NCBI GenBank assembly: GCA_049975385.1
Contig: JBNGDO010000050.1
Coordinates: 1 to 30,277 of the forward strand
Source: DSWT01 sp049975385
GTDB taxonomy: Bacteria; Chloroflexota; Anaerolineae; B4-G1; SLSP01
Length of the DNA stretch: 30,277 nt
Direction of reading: 5' to 3'
Within the stretch, counting starts at the first letter, position 1. Every line of letters begins with the position of its first letter. Positions 13,734-22,485 of the stretch are shown here, in pieces. A model generated the notes under the pieces. The model saw only the letters and a list, made by a program, of their open reading frames with translations. It ran no database searches and was not told where the DNA came from. The position numbers and the translations under genes were made by a program.

Positions 13734-16700
13734 TTACTCTTCGGGCACTGGCAAATTCGAGCACGTGCGACGGTATAAACTGCCGGGCAGATAGCGCTTC
13801 CATTCCTCACGGGTCAGATTGCGTGGCAAACGATTACACGCTTCGTCAACGACATCGGCGGAGCGCCAATTCCATACCCGCGCGGTCGCGTCCGAACTCC
13901 CGGTTGCCAACCAGCGTCCATCTGGGCCAAAGGTAATGGTGTTGACCAAATTCCCGTGAGCAACACGGGCGACTTCTTCACCGGAGCTGACATCCCATAC
14001 GCGTGCTGTCCCGGACGTGGTCGCTGTGGCCAGCCATTTGCCGTCAGGACTGAAGACAACCATCCACACGCCATCCTTCTCATGATCTAACCGGGCTACC
14101 GGTCTCCTGGTTCTGAGCAGCAGTGTATTCCATACGGTCGCCGTTCCATCCAGACTCGCCGCCGCCAATCGATGCCCGTCGGGACTAAACGCCACATCGT
14201 GAACATACGCTTCGTGCCCCCACCAGATCAACTCGCTCTTGTTCTCCACATCCCACAATCGAGCGGTCCAATCTTCGCTGGCGGTAGCGATCCATTTTCC
14301 ATCGGGGCTGAATTTCACCGCCCACACGGCGCCAGCATGGTCAAAACGAGCGATTTCCTGGCCCGTCGCGATCTCCCACACTCGGGCCGTGCCGTCGATG
14401 CCGGCCGTGGCTAACCATTGACCATCTGGACTGAAAGCCACGTCCTGCACCTGGGCACCTTGCCGAAAACGCGCCACTTCGCGTCCAGTTTCGGCATCCC
14501 ATATCCGGGCCGTGAGGCGGCTGCCGGAAGCGATCCACTGCCCATCAGCACTGTAAGCAACGGTGAGAATTGTGTCAAAGTCCTCGCCTTGTTGCATCTC
14601 AAGCAGAATATCGCCCAGCACCACATCCCACACACGCACATGCCCATCGCCGCAGCCCCCTGCCAACCGGCGCCCATCGGGGCTAAAAGCGATATCCCAC
14701 ACCTGCTGAGGAATGTAGGGATTGGCAGGATCGCCATAATGGAGCGAATTCACAGCCAACCCTGCCGTCGTCTGCCACACATTGATGACGCCATCCCAAC
14801 CCGCCGATGCAAACCACTGCCCGTTCGGACTAAACGCGACGTCGACTACCACACCCCCATGCCGGATAACGGGCGTCGACTGACGTTGTGACACCTTCCA
14901 AAACCACGCGCCCGTATCCCACCCAGCCGTGACCAACCAGTCACCTCCAGGAGCAAAGGCCACGGCCCAGACAGCTTGGCTATGCCCCATCCGCGTGATT
15001 TCGAGCCGGGTTTGCAGATTCCAGAGGCGTGCCGTGGCGTCCAGACCTCCCGTTGCCAGCCATTTGCCATCGGGGCTAAAGGCCACAGTCCATACAGCAC
15101 CGCTGTGTGCGAATTGAGCGACGCTGTCCCACGTTGCGGTATCCCAAAGCCGCGCCGTCTTGTCGTCGCTCGCTGTCGCCAACTGTTGTCCATCAGGACC
15201 GAAAACCACAGCGCGCAGAGGACATTCGTGCTCTAACTGTGCGGCTAGCTCCCAATCACCGGTGCGCCACACGCGTGCAAAGTGATCGCGACTTCCCGTC
15301 GCCAGCCACCGGCCATCCGGGCTAAATGCAAGCGCGGATACGCTATCCTCCTGCGGCAGTCTGGCGATCACCGCCCATAAGACCGTATCCCACACCTGGA
15401 GGACATTATCGCGCCCGATAGTCACCAACCAATTCCCTTCAGGACTGAAGGCCAGGTTATGCGCTAAACGATCCTCAAAGTTAGCCTGGAAAGTGTACGA
15501 GAACAAATCCGTGGCGACGAGATCACAGGCCGGACGCAGCGGCATCATCTCGACCTCACTGGAAACCGGTGGTCCAGATTGCACCTCCAGGACAAGCTGC
15601 TGCGTTGCGACATCCCATACGAGCACCACACCATCAGTGCCGCCGGCAGCCAACACCAGCCCCTCATCCGTCTCATTGAATGCGACCGTGTGCACGGCTG
15701 CGTCAAGGTAAAAGCGCGCTGCCTCCTGCCATGTCGCTGTACTCCATAAACGCGCGCTGCCATCCCCGCTTCCCGTAGCCAGCCAACGGCCATCGGGGCT
15801 GAATGCGAGCGCCAACGCATCACCGAAATGCCATAATGGATCCGCAGCCTCTTCGCCCGCCGCATCCCATATACGCACGTAACGGTCACTTCCGGCAGTA
15901 GCGACCCACTGCCCATCAGGGCTGATGGCAACGGCCCACACAACACCACTGCTGTGCTGCACACTGGCGGATGAGGCGGGCAAGCGTTCCAACCCCCTGT
16001 GGAGCACGTGATCAGCCTCCACAGACGGCATCCTTCGCAAGGATTCGGTCGCCAGCAACACACTGCGCACGATGCCCTCTTTTGTGTTATCCAGAGTAAT
16101 CTGCGCCTGCGCCGCCAATTGGCGCGCGACAGCGATTTGGCGCTGTCGCAATGCCCACAACGTGACGACGGCAAGCAGCACCAGGAACACCGACAGGCCC
16201 ACCAACACGCGCTGCCTGCGGCGTCTTGCAGCCAATCGCGCGTCCTGGACAGCCTGGCTGGCGGCGAGGAATTCCGCTTCATAAGGCTCGGCAATCTCAG
16301 CATGCACTGCCAACCACGCCTGAGCCTCGGCTAACACCATGTCGCGGTAGAGCAAAGCGTCGGCCCCGGTTTCTTTCCAGCGGCGCGCGGTGATCCGCAG
16401 GGGCGTCTCACGCGCCACATCCCACGCCGCATTGGATTGCAAGATCGGATCCACGAGCCGGTCATGCACCAACTCGTACCAGCGCGCGCCCGCCCGCATC
16501 TCTGCCCGGATCAGGTGTTTGCCTTCTAGCACGTCAACAGCGGCATTGGGCAGTCCGGCTGTATCAACCTCGGTGCGCAGGACCAATCCACGCGTCGGCA
16601 CAGGGGTGATCAACTGCGTTCCAACCCAGCGCCGCAACTGCCGGTCGCTGACCCCGGTTTCGCGGATCGTCGTTTCGACGACATCCTCGTAAAAACCGAT

Positions 16701-17579
16701 CAACGCGCGGTCGATATCGCCGTGACGTTCGACGTCTTCCCACTGAATCGCGTAATCCTCTTGATCGGGCAGCGCAGCCCACAGCCTCTGGCACACAACT
16801 TGCAACTGCACCGGCTCCACAAATGGCCCCAGGACAGGCGTATCTTGTCCGGCTTGTTGGACTTTGATCCGCCGTAGATCATCCACTAGACGCTCGGCCA
16901 CCCCCGGCGCAAAGGGACACCCCGCAGCGAGCGCCGGCTTTGTCACTGCCTCCAGAGCCGCTTCCGGTCCGAGTCGCTCCATGCGCAGGCGTGCGCGTAA
17001 TTGTACCGGCAACACGCGCGCGTAGGCATCCAGTTCGGCGACATGATCCTCGCGCATCGCCAGGACAACGCCCAAACGCGGCATTGCATCCGCCAACTCC
17101 CGCACCTGTTCCAGAAACGCACCGGCCTCTTGCCAGCGATCACGATGGGTTGCGAAAAGCTCTTCGAACTGATCCAGAATGATTACGGGCGGGTGAAGCT
17201 CAGGGTCATGCACGGCCTGCTGCATGAACGACAATAACGTGTGATCCTGTAGCGACTCCGGAGCCACATCCGGCCCGGCCAATCCCAGTAGCACGCTAAA
17301 AACAAATATGTTGGCGACAGCCTGAGCAGGAATGGTCGATGGCAGGTCACTGCTCACGCGCGCGACCGGAAAGACGTGGAGCCCGCGCTCCTCCAGCATC
17401 GGGATCACCTGCGCATTGAGCAGGGACGTTTTGCCGGCACCGGATTGCGCATAAAAAAGTGTGACCTGCTCCGACAGAATGATGCCGATCAAATCCCGTG
17501 CATCCCGGTCCCTGCCGTAGAAGTTGCGTCGCTCGCCACGTTCGTAAGGCCGCGGTCCAACATAAGGATTGTTCTTCAT
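13734..17579 (-). CDS. nSTAND-type NTPase with transmembrane helix and 16-repeat WD40 propellers
   Basis: A 1281-residue signalling protein. The N-terminus NPYVGPRPYERGERRNFYGR is the typical opening of nSTAND1-like STAND NTPases. Walker A is GAGKTS within YAQSGAGKTSLL, and Walker B is IILDQFEELF. A winged-helix-like region follows (to about 430), then one hydrophobic helix (about 447-466) and a coiled stretch. The C-terminal ~740 residues hold about 16 WD40 repeats of the FSPDGxWLATGSxD...ARxWD type, enough for two propellers. STAND proteins oligomerise on ligand sensing and often guard against phage or trigger cell death. I chose the ATG at 17577-17579 because it overlaps the upstream stop as ATGA, so the two genes are translationally coupled. 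The sensed ligand is unknown. Confidence 0.93.
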   Translation of the reverse strand: MKNNPYVGPRPYERGERRNFYGRDRDARDLIGIILSEQVTLFYAQSGAGKTSLLNAQVIPMLEERGLHVFPVARVSSDLPSTIPAQAVANIFVFSVLLGLAGPDVAPESLQDHTLLSFMQQAVHDPELHPPVIILDQFEELFATHRDRWQEAGAFLEQVRELADAMPRLGVVLAMREDHVAELDAYARVLPVQLRARLRMERLGPEAALEAVTKPALAAGCPFAPGVAERLVDDLRRIKVQQAGQDTPVLGPFVEPVQLQVVCQRLWAALPDQEDYAIQWEDVERHGDIDRALIGFYEDVVETTIRETGVSDRQLRRWVGTQLITPVPTRGLVLRTEVDTAGLPNAAVDVLEGKHLIRAEMRAGARWYELVHDRLVDPILQSNAAWDVARETPLRITARRWKETGADALLYRDMVLAEAQAWLAVHAEIAEPYEAEFLAASQAVQDARLAARRRRQRVLVGLSVFLVLLAVVTLWALRQRQIAVARQLAAQAQITLDNTKEGIVRSVLLATESLRRMPSVEADHVLHRGLERLPASSASVQHSSGVVWAVAISPDGQWVATAGSDRYVRIWDAAGEEAADPLWHFGDALALAFSPDGRWLATGSGDGSARLWSTATWQEAARFYLDAAVHTVAFNETDEGLVLAAGGTDGVVLVWDVATQQLVLEVQSGPPVSSEVEMMPLRPACDLVATDLFSYTFQANFEDRLAHNLAFSPEGNWLVTIGRDNVLQVWDTVLWAVIARLPQEDSVSALAFSPDGRWLATGSRDHFARVWRTGDWELAAQLEHECPLRAVVFGPDGQQLATASDDKTARLWDTATWDSVAQFAHSGAVWTVAFSPDGKWLATGGLDATARLWNLQTRLEITRMGHSQAVWAVAFAPGGDWLVTAGWDTGAWFWKVSQRQSTPVIRHGGVVVDVAFSPNGQWFASAGWDGVINVWQTTAGLAVNSLHYGDPANPYIPQQVWDIAFSPDGRRLAGGCGDGHVRVWDVVLGDILLEMQQGEDFDTILTVAYSADGQWIASGSRLTARIWDAETGREVARFRQGAQVQDVAFSPDGQWLATAGIDGTARVWEIATGQEIARFDHAGAVWAVKFSPDGKWIATASEDWTARLWDVENKSELIWWGHEAYVHDVAFSPDGHRLAAASLDGTATVWNTLLLRTRRPVARLDHEKDGVWMVVFSPDGKWLATATTSGTARVWDVSSGEEVARVAHGNLVNTITFGPDGRWLATGSSDATARVWNWRSADVVDEACNRLPRNLTREEWKRYLPGSLYRRTCSNLPVPEE

Positions 17580-19666
17580 CGCCCGTCTCCTTCCCAATGC
17601 TCCCGCAATTCGGCCACAAACTGTGCCGGACTGCCCCAGTAGACGTTGATGTCAGCATCCTGGAAATAGCGTTCCAGGAAATTCTGCACAGCGGCGGTAT
17701 CGGTATCACCGGTATTTTCCAGTTGGACGGCCACGTGATTCAGTCGCAGGCGTTGCGTCAACGGCTCCAAAAGTCCGCGCATAATGACCTTGAATTCCCA
17801 ATCGTGCAAGTTGTAACCCAGGAAAAGCAACGAGCTACTCGCCAACGCGCCGAGGATGTATTGAGGGATGTTCATATCCGATATCCGAACGAGGAAGTCC
17901 AGGTAGTCATTCTCGGTCAGAACGAGCGACCTCAGATCCTCATCGTAGCCAAAGAGATGATAGACCATTGGAGCATCGGACGTCGGCTCGTAGAACGCGT
18001 CGGCTTCAAAATGCGAAGGCGTGCGCTGTAGCAGCGCTTTGTCCCACCGGCAAATCTCGCGAACCGGAGGATGTCCGCGCGCCGCGAGTGCTTCGACCAT
18101 AAAGCTATCGCAGTTCGTCGTCAAGTATAACGGCAGATCCAGATCGGCCAGAACAGTGTGAATTTCGTTGGGATTGGCAGAGACAAGATTAGACCATCCA
18201 ACCGCCTGGATCAACGCTTTCAACGTCGGGTAACGGCGCCGCAGCACCCGGAGTTGTTCCTTTGATGATGCGCTGGTGGACCAGTCATCGGGGCGCAGTA
18301 CAGCCGGCAAACGTTCGACAAATCCTGCCCTCAACGCCTCCAACAGTTCCTGGCGTGGGTAATCCTCACCCTGCGTCGTGGCCAAATACTGCCCGACCGC
18401 CGCCAGACTATCGACGTCAGTGAAGAGATAGCCGTACGTCTTCACCCAACGCTGTACAATTTCCTGGGGAGACGGCAGCCAGCGACCGTGTACGCGGGAG
18501 CCGATAATAGGAATACATTCGCCGTTCTCGATCCTGCGAATCAGCGCCGGCCAGAAATCCCGCGGCGGCGTCCGTCCCAAAATCGAACCCCTGGCATCCG
18601 CCTCTGCGCTCCACAGTTGCCCCGATTTTAATCGCATAAACAGCACAGGAACGGCGGCGTCAGGACGTCCCGCCGTCAGCAACGCGCTGCGAGCTGCGTT
18701 CAAGGCACAATCGACCGCACCCGACTCGATTAAACGACGATAGAACACGGCGCCGACCTGGCGTGCCGTCGTCAAAGAGACGCTATCCTGCATCGCCACA
18801 ACGGCAGGCGCCCCCGCGGCAACCAGTTTTGGGCCTAAACCGCGGAAGGCGTCACCTGTAGCGCGCGTGGCACTTTGGCACGCCGCGAGGAAGACCAACC
18901 GTGGCCGTACCGCCAAGCGCACCAACATACCGATCAGTGCATTGTCGGGGACGATCTGCGTGTTACCACTCTCGTCCTGGAGATAGAGCACCGCCAAACC
19001 ACGCCGGACGCCGAAAGCGCCATGGCCCACATAATGCAGGATGTGATAACCTTCACCTTGGCGTAAAGCTTCTTCGAGGCGTTCGAGTGTAACCGGCGGG
19101 TCGAGGAAATCAACCTGGATCGCATCTCCGGCTTCCTGGAATGCCTCAGTGAGAGCAGCTAGCTCTGCCGCCACATCCACCGCGGTGAGGTTGTAAATCT
19201 CCAGGTCGGCGGGATTGGAAAGCACTGCCAGCACGCGGATGGGACGTTCTTCCACCAGACTTCCCCATGGCAGGGCGACTGGCAGATAGCGCGAAAAGGG
19301 AGTGTCGGCGCCGGCGGTCAACAGCACGCCGTCCTCCTGGAGCAGTTCCCACGGCAGCATGTGCAGTTCCGGTGCCAGCGTGTCCACCCGCAGCCGTACC
19401 CGGCGCCTTGAAGCACGCCCGCGACACTCAGCCCACGCTTCACGAAGTACGGGGTCAGCGAATAGGTTTGCGAAGAGCCGCTCCCCATCGGCCATGAGAT
19501 CACCGGAGCTAGCCCACGGCAGAATGGTCTCCGGTAGATAACCACGCGAGAATTCCTGCTGCCCGCCCAACGTGACTTCTACTGGATAGCCATTTTCCTC
19601 ACGCGCAAAGATACGAATTTCAAGATCGACAAACTGGTCCTCGGCTAGGGATTGCGAATCAACCAT
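17576..19666 (-). CDS. CHAT protease-SIR2-like fusion protein
   Basis: A 696-residue two-effector protein. Residues about 10-360 form a CHAT (caspase HetF-associated) domain with its conserved N-terminal region. The catalytic pair is His in YVGHGAF (about 212) and Cys in LAACQSA (about 262). Residues about 375-690 form a SIR2-like domain (PF13289-type) with IIGSRVHGRWLPS, LTTNCDSFMVE, VYHLFGYDEDLRSLVLTENDY and FLGYNLHDWEF. Related SIR2 domains in bacterial immunity hydrolyse NAD. The start is the ATG at 19664-19666, preceded by GGAGGG and AGGTG; a TTG nine codons earlier is less likely. The last four bases overlap the nSTAND start. The combination suggests that the NTPase senses and this protein executes; inference. 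Confidence 0.9.
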   Translation of the reverse strand: MVDSQSLAEDQFVDLEIRIFAREENGYPVEVTLGGQQEFSRGYLPETILPWASSGDLMADGERLFANLFADPVLREAWAECRGRASRRRVRLRVDTLAPELHMLPWELLQEDGVLLTAGADTPFSRYLPVALPWGSLVEERPIRVLAVLSNPADLEIYNLTAVDVAAELAALTEAFQEAGDAIQVDFLDPPVTLERLEEALRQGEGYHILHYVGHGAFGVRRGLAVLYLQDESGNTQIVPDNALIGMLVRLAVRPRLVFLAACQSATRATGDAFRGLGPKLVAAGAPAVVAMQDSVSLTTARQVGAVFYRRLIESGAVDCALNAARSALLTAGRPDAAVPVLFMRLKSGQLWSAEADARGSILGRTPPRDFWPALIRRIENGECIPIIGSRVHGRWLPSPQEIVQRWVKTYGYLFTDVDSLAAVGQYLATTQGEDYPRQELLEALRAGFVERLPAVLRPDDWSTSASSKEQLRVLRRRYPTLKALIQAVGWSNLVSANPNEIHTVLADLDLPLYLTTNCDSFMVEALAARGHPPVREICRWDKALLQRTPSHFEADAFYEPTSDAPMVYHLFGYDEDLRSLVLTENDYLDFLVRISDMNIPQYILGALASSSLLFLGYNLHDWEFKVIMRGLLEPLTQRLRLNHVAVQLENTGDTDTAAVQNFLERYFQDADINVYWGSPAQFVAELREHWEGDGR

Positions 19667-19776
19667 CTGCACACCTCCCTCCTCATCCCCCAAAAACGGC
19701 CGTTGAGGACACTAAGTTCGCAGAAGAAAACGAAAATGCTGTGTTCTTGGGCTGATTAACTGTCAACAAAAAGGCA

Positions 19777-21405
19777 TCATTCCAGCGCCAGCCAGTGATA
19801 GCCGTAAGGCGCCAGCGTCAAAGTATATGGGGATACACCAATAGCATCCCACGTGACATCCCCCAACACATCGTGTGGGACCTTGCCCGCATAGGCGCTT
19901 AGATCGACAGCGACCTGTTGCGGTTCGGCTGAAAGATTATTGAGGACGAAGATCGTCTGCGCATCGTCGCTGCGGAGATAAGCCAGGATCGCGGCATTAT
20001 CAGGCGTCAGGAAGCGCAATGTCCCCCGTCCGAAAACCGGCTGTTGCTTGCGGATGCGCAGCACACGCTGCATCCAGTGCCACAGCGAACCGCTATCCGC
20101 CCGCTGCGCCGCAACGTTGACCCGCTGGTACCCATAGACCGCATCGTCGATGATCGGTGCATAGAGCCGCTCGGTGGGCGCATCAGAGAAACCGGCGTTC
20201 GGCCCGGCGTCCCACTGCATCGGTGTGCGTACGCCGTCGCGGTCGTCCAGCCAGATATTGTCGCCCGTCCCAATCTCGTCCCCGTAGTAGATAAAGGGCG
20301 AGCCGATCAGTGTGAGCAGGATCGAATTGGCGACTTCAATGCGGCGGCGGTCGTTGTCCAGCAGGGGCGCGAGACGCCGCCGGATGCCCAGATTCAGCCG
20401 CATACGCGGCTCCGGCGCGTAGAACTCCCACATAAACGCGCGCTCCTCCGGCGTAACCATCTCCAACGTCAACTCGTCGTGACAGCGCAGGAACGTCCCC
20501 CACTGGCACGGCTCAGGCAGATCCGGCGTGCGCGCCATAATCGCCAGGATCGGCGCGCGGTTGGCCTTAGCCAGCGCCATAAAGATGCGCGGCATCAGCG
20601 GAAAGTGATAGTTCATGTGCATCTCGTCGCCGTCGCCGAAATACTGGATGACCTCTTCGGGCCACATATTGGCCTCCGAGAGCAGGAACGTGCCCGGTGC
20701 GTAGGCGTCCACAAAAGCGCGCAGGCGCTTGAGGTACGCGTGCGTCTCCGGCAGATTCTCGCAGTTCGTGCCCTCACGCTCGTACAGGTAAGGCGGTGCA
20801 TCGATGCGAAAACCGTCCGCGCCCAGATCGATCCAATACTGCACCACGCGCAACATCGCGCGCTGCACTTCGGGATTGTCGTAGTTCAGATCCGGCTGGT
20901 GGCTGAAGAAGCGATGCCAGAAGTACTGTCCACGCACGGGATCAAACGTCCAGTTGGACGGCTCGGTATCGAGGAAGATAATGCGCGTTTCGGCATAACG
21001 CTGGTCAGTGTCGCTCCACACGTACCAGTCGCGGTAGCGCGCGTGATCGGGATGTTGCGGATCGCGCGAAGCCTGGAACCATGGATGCTGGTCGGAGGTG
21101 TGATTGACCACCAACTCGACGATAATCCGCAGGTCGCGCTTGTGCGCCTCAACGAGTAATGCCTTGAAATCATCCAGCGTCCCGAAATCGGGGTGGATAC
21201 TCGTGTAATCGGCCACGTCGTAGCCGTCATCGCGCAGCGGAGAGGGGAAAATCGGCAGCATCCAGATCGCGTCTACACCTAAGTCGCGCAGATAATCCAG
21301 CTTGCCGATCAAGCCGCGCAAGTCGCCGATACCGTCGCCGTTGCTGTCGGCGAAGGCCTTCACCGAAACTTCGTAGAAAATGGCGTCTTTGTACCAATCC
21401 AGCAT
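19777..21405 (-). CDS. treS: Trehalose synthase (maltose alpha-D-glucosyltransferase), GH13
   Basis: Isomerises maltose to trehalose in the cytoplasm. The 542-residue protein has the GH13 barrel with DGYDVADY, VELVVNHTS, nucleophile Asp202 in DGFRIDAPPYL, acid/base Glu244 in LLSEANMW and Asp310 in RCHDELTLE. The EREGTNCENLPETHAYL segment next to the nucleophile is specific for TreS rather than general amylases. Family members usually have Val in DAVPYL, while this one has Pro; amylomaltase-type side activity is possible. No maltokinase domain is fused. ATG start with GGAGG. It is the last gene of the cluster with fructokinase and sucrose-phosphate synthase, consistent with compatible-solute synthesis. 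Confidence 0.93.
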   Translation of the reverse strand: MLDWYKDAIFYEVSVKAFADSNGDGIGDLRGLIGKLDYLRDLGVDAIWMLPIFPSPLRDDGYDVADYTSIHPDFGTLDDFKALLVEAHKRDLRIIVELVVNHTSDQHPWFQASRDPQHPDHARYRDWYVWSDTDQRYAETRIIFLDTEPSNWTFDPVRGQYFWHRFFSHQPDLNYDNPEVQRAMLRVVQYWIDLGADGFRIDAPPYLYEREGTNCENLPETHAYLKRLRAFVDAYAPGTFLLSEANMWPEEVIQYFGDGDEMHMNYHFPLMPRIFMALAKANRAPILAIMARTPDLPEPCQWGTFLRCHDELTLEMVTPEERAFMWEFYAPEPRMRLNLGIRRRLAPLLDNDRRRIEVANSILLTLIGSPFIYYGDEIGTGDNIWLDDRDGVRTPMQWDAGPNAGFSDAPTERLYAPIIDDAVYGYQRVNVAAQRADSGSLWHWMQRVLRIRKQQPVFGRGTLRFLTPDNAAILAYLRSDDAQTIFVLNNLSAEPQQVAVDLSAYAGKVPHDVLGDVTWDAIGVSPYTLTLAPYGYHWLALE

Positions 21406-21417
21406 GATAACCTCCGG

Positions 21418-21469
21418 TAGTCTCTAGTCGAGTAGTCGCTAGTCGACTCGTCTCCAGTCTTTAGTCAGG
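21418..21469 (-). repeat. GACTAGAGACT-type short repeats overlapping the fructokinase stop
   Basis: The minus strand is built from GACTAAAGACTGGAGACG and CGACTAGCGACTACTCGAC units. It covers the final codons of the fructokinase-like gene (TKDWRRVD, stop) and the gap to treS. Confidence 0.7.
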
Positions 21470-22401
21470 CGCGCGTGGATGGCGGCGCGGTCCAGACCAG
21501 AGGGGAGCGGGCCAACGCGCGTGAGCTTCATCTCCACGACCTCGCGGGCAAAGCGGGCGCAGCGTTCCAGCGGATGACCGTCGAGCAGGGCGGCGAGGAA
21601 TCCGGCCCAAAAGGCATCGCCGGCCCCGGTAGCATCCTTCACCGCAACCTTATGCGCCGGGATGGCGGTGATCTTCCCTGCTTCGGAGAGCAAAATCCCT
21701 TCGCGGCCCAGCGTGAACACCACAATTTGCGGGCCGAGTTCGTGATAGCGCGCGATATAGGCTTCCGGCGCCACGTCGTCTCCGAAGAAACGATGCGCGT
21801 CATCCAGCGAAGGCTTGACGATTGTAGCCCGGCGCAGCAGACGCGGAAGCACCACGCGAGCCTCATCGTAATCGGGCCAGATGCGGCGGCTGTAGTTGGG
21901 ATCGAAGGAGATGATGCGACCTGCTTCGTGGGCAATCGCGAAAGCACGCTCCACCGCGGACCGCGACGGCTCGCGCGAGATCGGCCACATAGATGCATGG
22001 ATGACCCCTGCGCGGCGAATCACGTCCGCATCGATCTCATCCGGAGCAAGCCGGAAATCGCCGTCGCGGAACGCCTCGAAATCCGGCGTACCGGTGGTCT
22101 TGGTCACGAAAATGACGCTCGTGTGCACAGCCGGATCACATATCATAAAATCGGTGATAACGCCTGCGGCACGCAGTTCTGCCTCGATGAACGCGCCAAA
22201 CGCCCCCGTGCCCGTCTTGCCGATGAAGGCTGCGCGCCCGCCGAGTTTCGCTAGATTGACGCAGAGGTTCGCCGGTGAGCCGCCCTGATGCTTCTCGAAG
22301 ACGCGCGCATCGCGTAGCGAATCCGCCGGCTCCACAGAGATGAAGTCGATCAGCGCCTCGCCCAATGCCACGAGGTCAATGTCGTCTGCGGGGATATGCA
22401 C
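21439..22401 (-). CDS. Fructokinase-like PfkB carbohydrate kinase
   Basis: ATP-dependent sugar kinase of 320 residues, ribokinase/PfkB superfamily. The N-terminus reads LVALGEALIDFIS, then HQGGSPANLCVNLAKLG (sugar-binding Gly-Gly and Asn), IISFDPNYS, and the ATP/anion-hole motif DATGAGDAFWAGF with catalytic base Asp262. The closest common type is fructokinase (ScrK/Frk). The position directly after sucrose-phosphate synthase supports fructose as substrate, although other ketoses cannot be excluded. The start is GTG, with GAGGAGG six bases upstream. The gene ends within a short repeat, so its last residues vary from family consensus. A 17-bp inverted repeat lies between it and the upstream gene. 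Confidence 0.88.
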   Translation of the reverse strand: MHIPADDIDLVALGEALIDFISVEPADSLRDARVFEKHQGGSPANLCVNLAKLGGRAAFIGKTGTGAFGAFIEAELRAAGVITDFMICDPAVHTSVIFVTKTTGTPDFEAFRDGDFRLAPDEIDADVIRRAGVIHASMWPISREPSRSAVERAFAIAHEAGRIISFDPNYSRRIWPDYDEARVVLPRLLRRATIVKPSLDDAHRFFGDDVAPEAYIARYHELGPQIVVFTLGREGILLSEAGKITAIPAHKVAVKDATGAGDAFWAGFLAALLDGHPLERCARFAREVVEMKLTRVGPLPSGLDRAAIHARLTKDWRRVD

Positions 22402-22447
22402 TTACGGCCTCCTCAAACGGTCAACGGATGAAAAGGAACATCTGTCA

Positions 22448-22485
22448 CCAAACCTGACAGGTCTCAGAAGACCTGTCAGGTTTGG
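22448..22485. repeat. 17-bp perfect inverted repeat containing the SPS stop codon
   Basis: CCAAACCTGACAGGTCT and its exact reverse complement flank a CAGA loop. On the minus strand the outer arm encodes the last residues of sucrose-phosphate synthase (Gln, Thr) and the TGA stop. It could act as a transcript-stabilising or attenuating hairpin before the fructokinase gene; no U-run follows. Confidence 0.85.

Noticed and set aside
19695..19704. AACGGCCGTT palindrome upstream of the CHAT-SIR2 gene as an operator
   Set aside because: A single 10-base palindrome with no second copy or known regulator match; expected by chance often enough.
20044..21159. 371-codon open frame antisense to trehalose synthase
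   Set aside because: It mirrors the codon structure of treS, has no recognised domain, and treS on the other strand is certain.
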